Translations under genes and position numbers: made by a program
Notes under the pieces: model-generated
Database searches by the model: none
The model's input: the letters and a program-made list of their open reading frames with translations, nothing else
Told to the model about the DNA's origin: nothing
In this document: in pieces, positions 1 to 8,081 of the stretch
Numbering within the stretch: position 1 is the stretch's first letter
Layout: the number at the start of each line of letters is the position of its first letter
Assembly (NCBI RefSeq): GCF_003053745.1
Contig: NZ_QAYE01000006.1
Location: forward strand, 248,001 to 312,000
Direction: 5' to 3'
Source: Sphingomonas faeni
GTDB taxonomy: Bacteria > Pseudomonadota > Alphaproteobacteria > Sphingomonadales > Sphingomonadaceae
Length of the DNA stretch: 64,000 nt

Positions 1-1294
1 TGTCACCCGTTTTGATCGCGCCGAATGCGTTGCCGCCCTTGCCGCGCACCGGCATCTGCGCGGCATAGCGCGGCAGCGTGCCCATCTTACCGGTGCGGAA
101 GCCGAGGCTCCAGGCATTACCGTCCTTGCCCGTCACGATCGCTGCGACCCAATCGCGGTAATCGAGCGCAATATTGCTGTTGAGCAACGGCTGGAGCCAG
201 TTGTCGTCCTCGATCTCGACATGACGGATCGGGCCGTTCCAGCCGCGCCCGCTGTCGAACCGCACCAGACCATCACGCAAGGCCTGCTGCGCGAGATCCT
301 GCAACTTCGCGTCGAACGACGTCCGCACCCACAGCCCGCCCGAATAGACGCTGTACGGGCCATCCTTCGCGTTCTCGCCGAACTTCGCCATCAGCTGGCG
401 ACGGACTTCCTCGACGAAATAGCCGCCGACGCTCTCGAACTTCGGCGTCCGCCGCATCACCGCGCCAAGCGGCTCGGCATTGGCCTGGTCATGCTGCGCG
501 CGCGTGATGAAGCCGTTGTCGAGCATCCGGTTCAGCACGTAATTGCGCCGGATCATCGCGCGCTCGGTGTTGCGGACCGGATCGTAGTTCGACGGACCCT
601 TGGGCAGGATCGCGAGATACGCCATCTGCGCGAGATCGAGCTGGTCGAGCTCCTTGTCGAAATAGGCATGGCTCGCCGCCTCGACGCCGAACGCGTTACG
701 CCCGAGCGCGATCTGGTTGAGGTACAGCTCGAGGATCTGCTCCTTGGTCAGCGTGTCCTCGATCTTGTACGCGAGCACCGCCTCGCGCAGTTTGCGCGAC
801 GGCGAATAGGCGTTGCCGATCAACAGGTTCTTCGCGACCTGCTGCGTGATCGTCGAGCCGCCCTTGGCGCGCTTTCCCGTGCCGAGCTTGGTCGCATAAT
901 CATACACCGCGCCTGCGAGGCCGGGGTAATCAACGCCGTGATGCTCGAAGAACGACTTGTCCTCGGCAGCGAGGAACGCCTTCACGAGCAGCGGCGGATA
1001 TTCGGCGTAGCTCAGTTCCACGCGGCGTTCGCGCGCGTAGGAGTGGATCGGCGCGCCATCGATCCCGCGGACGTTGGTCGGCAACGGTGGCTCGTAGGTG
1101 CGCAGCGTGTCGACCGACGGCAGGTCGCGCATGACCGCGAACCAGAACGCGAAGATCGCGACGAAGCCGAGCACCACCAGCACCAGCGCCGCCTTGGTCC
1201 ACCGACTCGCCCACGCGCGCGCGACCTTGCCGCGGAGCCGGTCGGAAGTGCGGCCTGTCGCCGTCGTCGAGGTGGGGGAGGGATCGGACGCCAT
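1..1294 (-). CDS. mrcA: Penicillin-binding protein 1A, N-terminal half (partial)
   Basis: Bifunctional class A penicillin-binding protein that polymerises and cross-links peptidoglycan at the outer face of the inner membrane. The gene reads leftwards out of the window, so only about 431 residues, roughly half the usual length, are visible. A short cytoplasmic tail starting MASDPSPTST is followed by one membrane anchor (about residues 35-55) and then the GT51 glycosyltransferase domain, with the family motifs EDKSFFEHHG (catalytic Glu, near residue 110), GGSTITQQ and RKLREA. The transpeptidase domain and its SxxK serine lie beyond the edge. The start is the ATG whose complement is at 1292-1294. 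It stands alone, convergent with nothing visible. The family call is secure; the exact paralogue (1A versus 1B or 1C) rests on the motif context and length only. Confidence 0.93.
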   Translation of the reverse strand, partial: MASDPSPTSTTATGRTSDRLRGKVARAWASRWTKAALVLVVLGFVAIFAFWFAVMRDLPSVDTLRTYEPPLPTNVRGIDGAPIHSYARERRVELSYAEYPPLLVKAFLAAEDKSFFEHHGVDYPGLAGAVYDYATKLGTGKRAKGGSTITQQVAKNLLIGNAYSPSRKLREAVLAYKIEDTLTKEQILELYLNQIALGRNAFGVEAASHAYFDKELDQLDLAQMAYLAILPKGPSNYDPVRNTERAMIRRNYVLNRMLDNGFITRAQHDQANAEPLGAVMRRTPKFESVGGYFVEEVRRQLMAKFGENAKDGPYSVYSGGLWVRTSFDAKLQDLAQQALRDGLVRFDSGRGWNGPIRHVEIEDDNWLQPLLNSNIALDYRDWVAAIVTGKDGNAWSLGFRTGKMGTLPRYAAQMPVRGKGGNAFGAIKTGD

Positions 1295-1424
1295 GATTAC
1301 TGCCGCAGCGTCTAGCAGGTTCGCGGGCGCTTGCCAGCCTTCGGTGGGATAGGGGCGGGGTGGGCTCTCGCAACGCGTTCGGCAGCGATCAACTCGTCTG
1401 GTGCCCGGCCCGTCCGGATAGGCG

Positions 1425-1531
1425 CACCACCCCGGCGGAGGCCGGGGCCCAATTGGAGAGGTGGCAATAACGGAGCGCAACAGCAGTCAGCGCCGTTTCC
1501 CAATTGGACCCCGGCCTTCGCCAGGGCGGTG
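1425..1531 (+). repeat. Palindromic element, family A, copy 1
   Basis: Long imperfect inverted repeat. The left arm carries CCCCGGCGGAGGCCGGGGCC followed by CAATTGG, and the right arm carries the complement CCAATTGG..CCCCGGCCTTCGCC. The asymmetric centre contains TAACGGAGCGC (1468-1478), which sets the orientation: this copy and the one at 25656 face one way, those at 39000 and 46314 the other. Confidence 0.85.
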
Positions 1532-1577
1532 CTGTTGGCGGGTAGGTAAGCCATCGACGTCCGTGAGCTCGAACGAT

Positions 1578-1696
1578 CCTCCCCCGCCAGGGGGAGGTGG
1601 CACCGAAGGTGACGGAGGGGGAGGACACGGACCCGAAGTCGTCGCTTACCGCCCCCTCCGTCAGGCAAGTGCCTGCCACCTCCCCCTGGCGGGGGG
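1578..1696. repeat. Palindromic element, family H
   Basis: Inverted repeat whose outer arms are CCTCCCCCGCCAGGGGGAGG and its complement CCTCCCCCTGGCGGGGGG, each arm being itself a small hairpin. Next to the outer arms lie GTGGCACCGAAGGTGACGGA and, on the other side, CGTCAGGCAAGTGCCTGCCAC. It sits directly upstream of hrpB. Only one full copy was seen in this window. Confidence 0.75.
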
Positions 1697-1795
1697 AATC
1701 GAAAGCGCGCAATCGTTGGTTTGAACTCGTACCCTCCCAAGGGACCGCCCAAGCAAAACCTGTCGCCAACCCCGCTACTGTGGCAGCAGGCGCGC

Positions 1796-4324
1796 ATGAC
1801 CCCGCCGCCGCTCCCGATCCTAGCCGTACTCCCCGACCTCCTCGTCACCCTCCGCGACCGCACCTCCGCGGTCCTCGTCGCGCCCCCGGGCGCCGGCAAA
1901 ACTACCGCAGTAGCGCCAGCCCTCCTCACCGAACCCTGGTGCACGGACGAGATCCTCCTCCTCTCCCCCCGCCGCCTCGCCGCGCGCGCCGCCGCCGAAC
2001 GCATGGCCTCCACCGCTGGCGAACCCGTCGGCCATACGTTCGGCTACGCCACCCGCATGGACAGCAAGCGCTCCGCCGCGACCCGCGTAACGGTCATCAC
2101 CGAGGGCATCTTCGTCGCACGCATCCAGGCCGACCCCGAACTCGCCGGCGTGTCCGCAGTCCTGTTCGACGAAGTCCACGAACGCAGCCTCGACGGCGAC
2201 TTCGGGCTCGCGCTCGCGCTCGACGTCCAGGCCGGCTTCCGCCCCGACCTCCGCATCGTCGCGATGTCCGCGACTCTGGACGGTGCAAGGTTTGCAGCGT
2301 TGATGGACGGCGCCCCCGTCATCGAAAGCGAAGGCCGCAGCTACCCACTCACGCTCCGCCACATCGGTCGCCAAGCCGAACTCCGCATCGAGGACTCGGT
2401 CGCCGCCGCGATCCGCCGCGCGCTCGGCGACGCGGAGGGCGGCGTGCTCGCGTTCCTACCCGGCGTGGCGGAAATCGAACGGACCGCCGATCGCCTCGCC
2501 AATCTGCCCGACGACATCGTCCTGCACGAACTCCACGGCAGCCTCGACCCTGCGGCCCAGCGCGCCGCGATCCTCCCCGAACCCGATGGCCGGCGGAAGG
2601 TCGTGCTCGCCACCAGCATCGCCGAGACCAGCCTGACGCTCGACGGCATCCGCATCGTCGTCGACTCCGGCCTCGCGAGACGCCCCCGCTACGACCGCGC
2701 CGCCGGTATGACGCGTCTGGTCACCGAGCGCGCGAGCCAGGCGGCGGCCACGCAACGCGCTGGCCGCGCCGCGCGGCTGGGGCCGGGCATCGCGTATCGA
2801 CTGTGGGAAGAAGCCGCGACCGCCGGCCTCCCGCGCTACGATCCGCCCGAAATCTTGGAGGCGGACCTGTCCGCGCTGGTGCTGGCTTGCGCACTCTGGG
2901 GCGTCGGCGATCCGCGAGACCTCCGTTGGATCGACCCGCCTCCCGCAGCGGCGATCGACGAGGCGATGGCGCGGCTGACGACGCTGGAGGCGATCGAGGA
3001 CGGTCGTCCCACCTCGCACGGCCGCGCGATCGCGAAGCTGCCGATGCCGCCGAGACTGGCGCACATGCTCCTGCGCGCGGGGGGGCGCGGCTTGGCAAAC
3101 ACAGCGGCGCAGATCGCGGTCCTGCTAGGCGAACGCGGCATCGGCGGACAGGACGTCGACCTCGAAACCCGCCTCCGCAGATGGAAAACCGAACGCGGCC
3201 CCAAAGCACAAGCGGCAAGAGCAATGGCGGACAGATGGGCGAAACTTGCCCCCCCTCCCGCAAGCGGGAAGGGGCCGGGGGGTGGGCTCGCGCCATCCTC
3301 GTCGCGCGACGTCGAGACCGGGCGCCCACCCCCCAACCCCCTCCCGCTTGCGGGAGGGGGGGCAGAGGTTTGCGTCGCGCTTGGCTTTCCCGATCGCGTC
3401 GCACGCCGCCGCGATGCGTCCGGCGAAACCTGGGCCTCGGTCGGCGGCCGCGGGTTCAAGCTCGACCCGACCTCGCCACTCGCCCGCTCGGAATGGCTCG
3501 CCGTCGCCGACACGCAAGGCTCGGCCGCCGGCGCGCGCATCCTCTCCGCCGTGGCGATCGACCAGGCTGCCGTCGAAACGCTCTTCGCCGATCGCATCGA
3601 CTCGCGTCGCACCGTCACGTTCGACCCCACGACCGGCGGCATCCAGGCGCTCCGCGAACGCCGCCTCGGCGCGATCCGCCTGTCGAGCGGCCCCGATAGC
3701 GGCGCGGACCCCGACGCGATCCTCGCCGCGCTCATCGACGGCGTCCGCGAGCACGGCCTCGCGCTGCTACCGTGGAGCGACGGTGCGCAAGCGCTGCGCG
3801 ACCGCGCCGCCTATGCGGGCGTACCGCTCGACGACGAAACCCTGCTCGACCGGGTCGACGAATGGCTGGCTCCCCTCCTGACCGGCAAGCGCCGACTCGA
3901 CGCGATCGTCCCCGGCGCGCTCGCCGAAGCCTTGCGCAACCTACTCGGCTGGGACGCGATGCAGACGATCAACCGCCTCGCGCCACCCGATTTCACCAGC
4001 CCCGCCGGCAGCACGCACGCGATCGATTACGCAGCCGAAGGCGGCCCGCGCGTCGAGCTCCGCGTTCAAGCCCTGTTCGGCCTCGCGGTGCATCCGGTGA
4101 TCGGCGAGGCCCGCGTACCGCTGGTGCTGAGCCTCACATCGCCCGCCGGCCGTCCGATCCAGACAACGCGCGACCTGCCCGGTTTCTGGGCCGGCAGCTG
4201 GACCGCGGTGGCGAAGGAAATGCGCGGGCGCTATCCCAAGCATCCCTGGCCCGACGACCCCGCTGCGGCGTCCGCGACGCTGCGCACGAAAAAGGCGGAT
4301 GCAAGGGCCGCCGGTTCGCGATAA
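1796..4324 (+). CDS. hrpB: ATP-dependent helicase HrpB with internal palindromic insertion
   Basis: DEAH-box RNA helicase-like ATPase of the HrpB family, 842 residues, close to the family's usual length. Visible motifs are Walker A APPGAGKTT (about residue 29), DEVHE (about 124), SATLDG, HGSLDPAAQR, the motif V segment ATSIAETSLT, and QRAGRAAR (motif VI), followed by the HrpB C-terminal region. The ATG at 1796 (MTPPPLPILAV) is preferred over an in-frame ATG at 1721, because the upstream residues read into repeat-flanking DNA. Residues about 484-522 (LAPPPASGKG ... LPLAGGGAE) are encoded by a copy of palindromic family B (3248-3363) between ADRWAKL and VCVALGFPDR, which in the family should be near-contiguous. 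The frame stays open, so the protein is probably functional with an extra loop. Confidence 0.92.
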   Translation: MTPPPLPILAVLPDLLVTLRDRTSAVLVAPPGAGKTTAVAPALLTEPWCTDEILLLSPRRLAARAAAERMASTAGEPVGHTFGYATRMDSKRSAATRVTVITEGIFVARIQADPELAGVSAVLFDEVHERSLDGDFGLALALDVQAGFRPDLRIVAMSATLDGARFAALMDGAPVIESEGRSYPLTLRHIGRQAELRIEDSVAAAIRRALGDAEGGVLAFLPGVAEIERTADRLANLPDDIVLHELHGSLDPAAQRAAILPEPDGRRKVVLATSIAETSLTLDGIRIVVDSGLARRPRYDRAAGMTRLVTERASQAAATQRAGRAARLGPGIAYRLWEEAATAGLPRYDPPEILEADLSALVLACALWGVGDPRDLRWIDPPPAAAIDEAMARLTTLEAIEDGRPTSHGRAIAKLPMPPRLAHMLLRAGGRGLANTAAQIAVLLGERGIGGQDVDLETRLRRWKTERGPKAQAARAMADRWAKLAPPPASGKGPGGGLAPSSSRDVETGRPPPNPLPLAGGGAEVCVALGFPDRVARRRDASGETWASVGGRGFKLDPTSPLARSEWLAVADTQGSAAGARILSAVAIDQAAVETLFADRIDSRRTVTFDPTTGGIQALRERRLGAIRLSSGPDSGADPDAILAALIDGVREHGLALLPWSDGAQALRDRAAYAGVPLDDETLLDRVDEWLAPLLTGKRRLDAIVPGALAEALRNLLGWDAMQTINRLAPPDFTSPAGSTHAIDYAAEGGPRVELRVQALFGLAVHPVIGEARVPLVLSLTSPAGRPIQTTRDLPGFWAGSWTAVAKEMRGRYPKHPWPDDPAAASATLRTKKADARAAGSR
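3248..3363. repeat. Palindromic element, family B, inside hrpB
   Basis: Arms CCCTCCCGCAAGCGGGAAGG and CCCCTCCCGCTTGCGGGAGG, inner pair GGGTGGGCTCGCGC and GGGCGCCCACCCCC. The same arms and inner boxes occur at 19594-19753 (inside ylxR), and the arms recur at 23705-23810 (intergenic). Here the element is translated as part of HrpB without a stop codon. Confidence 0.85.
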
Positions 4325-4333
4325 GGGGGGCTC

Positions 4334-4615
4334 ATGCCAACCGCCCGTATTTTCCAGCGCCCCAAGAACGCCATGCAGTCCGGCAAGCACCGGACCGACG
4401 CCTGGCAGCTCGAATTCGAACCGTCGGAGCCCAAGCGCCCCGACCCGCTCACCGGCTGGGCCGGCAGCGGCGACACCCGCGACCAGCTCCGCCTGCTGTT
4501 CCCGACCGCCGAAGCGGCGATCGCCCACTGCGAGCGTGAGGGGTTTGGTTACACCGTGGTGCCGGCGCCGCAGAAGACGCTGAAGCTGCAGAGCTACGCC
4601 GACAATTTCAAGTAA
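4334..4615 (+). CDS. Complex I accessory subunit-like protein (NDUFA/NDUFS4-type family)
   Basis: Small soluble protein of 93 residues resembling the alphaproteobacterial ETC complex I subunit conserved-region family, the bacterial relatives of mitochondrial NDUFS4. The N-terminus MPTARIFQRPKNAMQSGK and the segment WELEF-like WQLEFEP, then GWAGSGDTRDQ and FPTAEAAIAHCE are characteristic, ending with a Tyr/Lys-rich tail (KLQSYADNFK). The role would be accessory binding to NADH:ubiquinone oxidoreductase at the inner membrane. It lies 9 bases after hrpB on the same strand, so co-transcription is likely although the functions are unrelated. An ATG with a GGGGG tract just upstream supports the start. 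Confidence 0.82.
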   Translation: MPTARIFQRPKNAMQSGKHRTDAWQLEFEPSEPKRPDPLTGWAGSGDTRDQLRLLFPTAEAAIAHCEREGFGYTVVPAPQKTLKLQSYADNFK

Positions 4616-4652
4616 GCGGGGAGAGCGGCGCTAGGCCCTCCCGTACGTCCTT

Positions 4653-4705
4653 GTTCTCCTGCGAAGGCGGGAGCCCAGTCTGGGTCCCCGCCTTCGCGGG
4701 GAAAC
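4653..4705. repeat. Palindromic element, family F, copy 1
   Basis: Hairpin-forming repeat GTTCTCCTGCGAAGGCGGGA..CCCAGTCTGGG..CCCGCCTTCGCGGGG between two convergent genes (complex I subunit and NUDIX hydrolase). Related copies are at 34924, 38897, 40654, 46458 and, more divergent, 60175. Confidence 0.8.
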
Positions 4706-4714
4706 AGGTATTGG

Positions 4715-5218
4715 TTAGAGGATCGACCCAGCCAGGATCAGCAGCATCTTGGTATCGATCGCCACCCCCGCCTTCCGCTTCTCGGCCACGAACGCCGGCA
4801 CATCCGCTAGTGCCACCCGGTGCACGGTGATGTTCTCGTCGCCATCCCCGCCGCCATCGCTTACCTTGGTCAGCCCGGTGGCGCGGACCAGCGTGAAGCA
4901 TTCCGACGTCATCCCCGGCGACGAATAGAACACGCCAAGGTCCTCGATCGCGTCCGCGCGGTAGCCGGTCTCTTCCTCTAGCTCGCGGCCGGCCGCCACC
5001 GCGACGCTTTCGCCCGCGGTTTCGTCACCGACCAGCCCGGCCGGTAGCTCCAGGCACGCCCGGCCCAGCGGCACGCGGAACTGCTCCACCAGGATCACGT
5101 CGCCCTCGTCGATCGCGACGATCACCGCCGCCGCGATCTCGCCCTGGCGCGCGGCGAACTCCCACGTGCCCTCGGTCTGCACGGTCAGGAATTTCCCGGC
5201 CCATACGGTCTTGCTCAT
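4715..5218 (-). CDS. NUDIX hydrolase, ADP-ribose pyrophosphatase type
   Basis: Hydrolyses a nucleoside diphosphate linked to another moiety; ADP-ribose or a similar nucleotide sugar is the likely substrate. The complete NUDIX box is visible at about residues 64-86: GDETAGESVAVAAG then RELEEETGY, matching Gx5Ex7REUxEExGU. Upstream are VILVEQFRVPLG and ELPAGLV, typical of the ADP-ribose branch. Length is 167 residues. It is the last gene of a leftward group (lemA, two TPM proteins, this gene) and its start overlaps the end of the preceding TPM gene by four bases (ATGA), so translational coupling is likely. Substrate is inferred from the family. Confidence 0.88.
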   Translation of the reverse strand: MSKTVWAGKFLTVQTEGTWEFAARQGEIAAAVIVAIDEGDVILVEQFRVPLGRACLELPAGLVGDETAGESVAVAAGRELEEETGYRADAIEDLGVFYSSPGMTSECFTLVRATGLTKVSDGGGDGDENITVHRVALADVPAFVAEKRKAGVAIDTKMLLILAGSIL

Positions 5219-5880
5219 AGTTCGATCAGCCTGTCTGGAAGTTCGTTCACCGGTGCACCGGTCCGCGGGAAATGCTCGGCCAGCACCGCGCCGATCTGCG
5301 CGACCGCATCCGCCATCCCGTCGCCCGGACGATCGTCGCGGACGCCGGCCAGCACCGCCGCCATCGCCGCGCCCCAGGTCTCGTTCGGCACGCGCGAGTG
5401 GATCGCGTCGTCGGCGATGATCTCCGCGCGGTGCTCGGCGAGCGACAGGTACAGCAGCACGCCGGTCGAGCCTTTGGTGCGCTTCTCGGCGCCCGCACGG
5501 AACAGGAGCAGAGCCCGCCGCCGCACGCGCCGCGCCTTGGTCGCACCCGGCGTCAGCGCAAGCCGCGCCGGTGTCGACGCCAGCACGAGCCGCACCGCCA
5601 GGAACACCAAAGTCACCAGCACCAGTGCCACCACGTACAGCGCACCCTGCGGTGCCGCCTGCCAGGGATCGAAAAGCGCGTAGATATGGTCCGCCGCGAC
5701 CGGATGATATGCGAGCAACGCCAGCGTCAGCAGCATCGCAAGCACGCCCCAGTGCATCGACACGTCGTGATAGGCATCGGACTGCCGCGCGACGATCGTG
5801 ACGATCTCGCCGGTCGTCGTGGTCTCCGCCTGGGTGACCGCCGCGGTGACGCGGTCGTGGTCGGTGTCATTCAACCGCAT
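5215..5880 (-). CDS. TPM-domain membrane protein (second of pair)
   Basis: 221-residue protein of the TPM (YgcG-like) superfamily, a domain found in thylakoid and bacterial envelope proteins and often next to lemA. It starts MRLNDTDHDRV; the TPM fold is split by two hydrophobic segments (about residues 45-65 and 85-110, MLLTLALLAYHPVA and YVVALVLVTLVFLAV) followed by a basic stretch RRVRRRALLLF and the conserved-type segment TGVLLYLSLAEHRAEI. The ATG at 5880 is chosen because a longer frame to 6015 only reads the Gly-rich coding DNA of the neighbour in another frame. It begins one base after the stop of the upstream TPM gene. Biochemical function is unknown. Confidence 0.85.
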   Translation of the reverse strand: MRLNDTDHDRVTAAVTQAETTTTGEIVTIVARQSDAYHDVSMHWGVLAMLLTLALLAYHPVAADHIYALFDPWQAAPQGALYVVALVLVTLVFLAVRLVLASTPARLALTPGATKARRVRRRALLLFRAGAEKRTKGSTGVLLYLSLAEHRAEIIADDAIHSRVPNETWGAAMAAVLAGVRDDRPGDGMADAVAQIGAVLAEHFPRTGAPVNELPDRLIEL

Positions 5881-5881
5881 G

Positions 5882-6736
5882 TCACCATCCCCCCGATGCG
5901 CCGCCGCCGCCGCCGGATCCACCGCCGCCGCCGCCAAAACCACCACCGCCCCAGCCGCCACCGCCGCTATCGCCACCACCGCCCCAGCTTCCGCCGCCGC
6001 CACTACCGCCGCCACGAGTCATCGCGTCGGCGATGCTCCACAACACGATTGGCAAGGCACCGCTGCCACCGCCTCGCCCTCCATCGGTGTCGCGTTGTCC
6101 GCCCGCGCGCCGCGAGATCATCGGAATGACGATCGCCGCCAGCACGATCCCGAAGAAGATCAGCCCGATCGGCACGCCGCCGCCGCCCGAATTGGAGCGA
6201 CGATGTGTCTTGTCATACTCCGCCGCTGCCGCCGTAACCTTCGCGCGCGCCTCCGCATCAGGCAGCGCGAGCTGGTCCGCCACCGCGTTGGTCCCCGCGA
6301 CGATCCCGCTGGGGATGTCGCCCGCCTTGAAGCGCGGCAGGATCTGCTGGTTGATGACGACGCTGGAGAACGCGTCGGTCAGCACCGGTTCGAGGCCATA
6401 ACCGACCTCGATCCGCACCTTCCGGTCGTTCGGCGCGACCAGCAGGATCGCGCCGTTGTTCGCATCCTTCAGCCCGACGCCCCAGCTCCGGATCAGCCGA
6501 TTGCCGTAATCCTCGATCGGATACCCTTCGAGATCGGGCACCGTCGCGACCACCAGCTGGTTGCCGGTCGTCTTCTGCAGGTCGTCGAGCCGCTTGGTCA
6601 GCGCCGCTTCCTGCTCGGGCGGGATGACGTTCGCCGCATCGACGACGAAGCCGGTGAACTTGGGAAGAGTCTGTGCGGTTGCGGTACCGCTTCCCAGCAG
6701 CACCGCAAACGCCAGCGTCAGGAGATGGCGGAGCAT
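5882..6736 (-). CDS. TPM-domain protein YgcG-like with Gly-rich tail (first of pair)
   Basis: 284-residue envelope protein. A cleavable signal peptide (MLRHLLTLAFAVLLGSGTAT) is followed by a TPM domain (about residues 28-150: FTGFVVDAANVIPPEQEAAL, NGAILLVAPNDRKVRIEVGYG), a spacer, one transmembrane segment (VPIGLIFFGIVLAAIVIPM) and a low-complexity tail of GGGS/GGGW repeats in the last 60 residues. This architecture (TPM, TM, Gly-rich tail) is standard for YgcG-type proteins. It sits between lemA and a second TPM gene in a tight leftward operon. The protein's biochemical role is not established; membrane-associated quality control or repair has been proposed for the superfamily. Confidence 0.88.
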   Translation of the reverse strand: MLRHLLTLAFAVLLGSGTATAQTLPKFTGFVVDAANVIPPEQEAALTKRLDDLQKTTGNQLVVATVPDLEGYPIEDYGNRLIRSWGVGLKDANNGAILLVAPNDRKVRIEVGYGLEPVLTDAFSSVVINQQILPRFKAGDIPSGIVAGTNAVADQLALPDAEARAKVTAAAAEYDKTHRRSNSGGGGVPIGLIFFGIVLAAIVIPMISRRAGGQRDTDGGRGGGSGALPIVLWSIADAMTRGGGSGGGGSWGGGGDSGGGGWGGGGFGGGGGGSGGGGGASGGW

Positions 6737-6746
6737 AATGCTCGGA

Positions 6747-7343
6747 TCAGCTCGCGTTGCCGAAGTTCACCGTCGGCGCGGTCTCCGCACCCGGCGTGGT
6801 CGCCGCGAACGGCACCATCGGCTTGGCGCCGTAGAAGATCTTCGCGCCGACCGCGTCGGGGAAGGTGCGGATTTTGGTATTATACGCCTGGACCGCGCCG
6901 TTGTAATCGCGCCGCGCGATCGTGATGCGGTTCTCGGTGCCCTCGAGCTGGCTCATCAGCGTGGTGTAGTTGCCCTGGCTCTTCAGCTCGGGATACGCCT
7001 CCTGAAGGCGTTGCAGCGACACGCCGACGGCACCCTGGACGCGCTGATACTGCTCCATCTTCGCCGGATCGGAGAGATCGGCGGCCGAGACCTGGACCGA
7101 GTTCGCGGCGGAGCGCGCCTGCGTCACCTGGACGAGGATGTCCTTTTCCTGCGCGCCTGCCGCCTTCACGGTCGCGACGAGGTTGGGGATCAGGTCGGCG
7201 CGGCGTTGATAATTGTTCTGGACGTCGGCCCAGCGTGCCTTCGCGGTCTCTTCCGCGGTCGGAATGCTGTTGATCCCGCACCCGGCCAGCGCCGATGCGA
7301 GGAGGATCGCGGCGGTACCGCGGGCGATTGGGGCACGTGACAT
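6747..7343 (-). CDS. lemA: LemA family lipoprotein
   Basis: 198-residue LemA-type protein: an N-terminal hydrophobic segment with lipobox ALAGC (Cys22) followed by a long helical domain with the family signature WADVQNNYQRRADLIPNLV, then GAQEKDILVQVTQARS and an internal NYTTLMSQLEGTENRI. Anchoring in the membrane by a lipid is inferred from the lipobox. The ATG at 7343 is preferred since the longer frame to 7454 lacks a signal sequence at its start and overlaps the divergent promoter region. First gene of the lemA-TPM-TPM-NUDIX operon, a common lemA neighbourhood; function remains uncharacterised in most bacteria. Confidence 0.92.
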   Translation of the reverse strand: MSRAPIARGTAAILLASALAGCGINSIPTAEETAKARWADVQNNYQRRADLIPNLVATVKAAGAQEKDILVQVTQARSAANSVQVSAADLSDPAKMEQYQRVQGAVGVSLQRLQEAYPELKSQGNYTTLMSQLEGTENRITIARRDYNGAVQAYNTKIRTFPDAVGAKIFYGAKPMVPFAATTPGAETAPTVNFGNAS

Positions 7344-7465
7344 CGGGGCTCTCCTGAATACCTGTGTCACCCTCATAGGACAGTCCGCAGGGTTGGCGAA
7401 ACCGAAATCGATGGTTAGCGTCGGTGGAGCAACAGAGGGGGCGTAGATGCTCAAGGAATTCGCCG

Positions 7466-7936
7466 GTGTTTAAAGAGTTCAAGGCGTTCATCATGCGCGG
7501 CAACGTGCTCGATCTCGCCATCGCGGTGATCATCGGCGCGGCGTTCGGCAAGATCGTCACGTCGCTCACCGACGACGTGTTGATGCCGGTGATCGGCAAG
7601 ATCTTCGGCGGGCTCGATTTCTCGAGCTATTTCTGGCGGATGGGGCCGGTGCCGGCAAACTACGCGGGCTCGCTGAGCGATTACGCGGCGTTGAAGAAGG
7701 CGGGCGTGCCGCTGCTCGGCTATGGCGCGTTCGCGACGCAGCTGGTCAATTTCGTGATCGTCGCGGGTATCATCTTCATGATCCTGCGCGTGGTGAACCG
7801 GACGGCGGCGTTGATCGAGCGCGAGACGGCAAGGTTGAAGCGTGAGGAAGAGGCGGTTGTCGTCGCACCTGCGCCGGAGCCGGTCGAGATCGCGCTGCTA
7901 CGTGAGATCCGCGACGAGTTGAAGGCGCGGGGGTGA
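7466..7936 (+). CDS. mscL: Large-conductance mechanosensitive channel MscL
   Basis: Homopentameric inner-membrane tension valve that releases solutes after osmotic downshock. 156 residues from a GTG start at 7466 (read as Met-Phe-Lys-Glu-Phe), supported by AAGGA at 7453-7457 and by the family N-terminus FKEFKAFIMRGNVLDLA. TM1 is NVLDLAIAVIIGAAFGKIV, the periplasmic loop is somewhat long, TM2 is LVNFVIVAGIIFMILRVVN, and the cytoplasmic C-terminal helix ends LLREIRDELKARG. An in-frame ATG at 7424 exists but gives an unrelated N-terminal extension. Divergent from lemA. Confidence 0.93.
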   Translation: MFKEFKAFIMRGNVLDLAIAVIIGAAFGKIVTSLTDDVLMPVIGKIFGGLDFSSYFWRMGPVPANYAGSLSDYAALKKAGVPLLGYGAFATQLVNFVIVAGIIFMILRVVNRTAALIERETARLKREEEAVVVAPAPEPVEIALLREIRDELKARG

Positions 7937-7945
7937 CATGCTTGT

Positions 7946-8077
7946 CCCTCGCCCCTGCGGGGAGAGGGAGGGAGGAGCCGTAGGCGACGGAAGGGTGAGG
8001 GGCGTGAGGCTCGGGACGGGATCCCAACTCCCCCTCATCAGACGCTGCCGCGCCACCTTCTTCCCGAGGGGAGAAGG
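7946..8077. repeat. Palindromic element, family C', copy 1
   Basis: Starts CCCTCGCCCCTGCGGGGAGA and ends CCTTCTTCCCGAGGGGAGAAGG. It shares its end sequences and the inner boxes AAGGGTGAGGGG and CCCCCTCATC with the copy at 60015-60147. It fills the space between the convergent mscL and Rrf2 genes. Confidence 0.8.
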
Positions 8078-8081
8078 AAAA

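Larger units (their letters stand above)
1295..1795. other. Intergenic region with two palindromic elements
   Basis: About 500 bases between the divergently read penicillin-binding protein and hrpB. It holds one copy of repeat family A (1425-1531) and one copy of repeat family H (1578-1696). Short open frames here only read through the repeats. No RNA gene or clear promoter was recognised. Confidence 0.6.

Noticed and set aside
221..1315. 364-residue plus-strand open frame over the penicillin-binding protein
   Set aside because: The minus strand encodes all glycosyltransferase motifs of a class A penicillin-binding protein; the plus frame is a shadow.
5885..6060. Possible CRISPR or tandem-repeat array from GCCGCC/GGTGGC repeats
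   Set aside because: These encode the Gly-rich tail of the TPM protein; there are no uniform repeats and spacers.
7447..7465. ATG at 7447 as the mscL start
   Set aside because: That ATG is in another frame and runs into TAA after eight codons; the GTG at 7466 with AAGGA upstream gives the family N-terminus.
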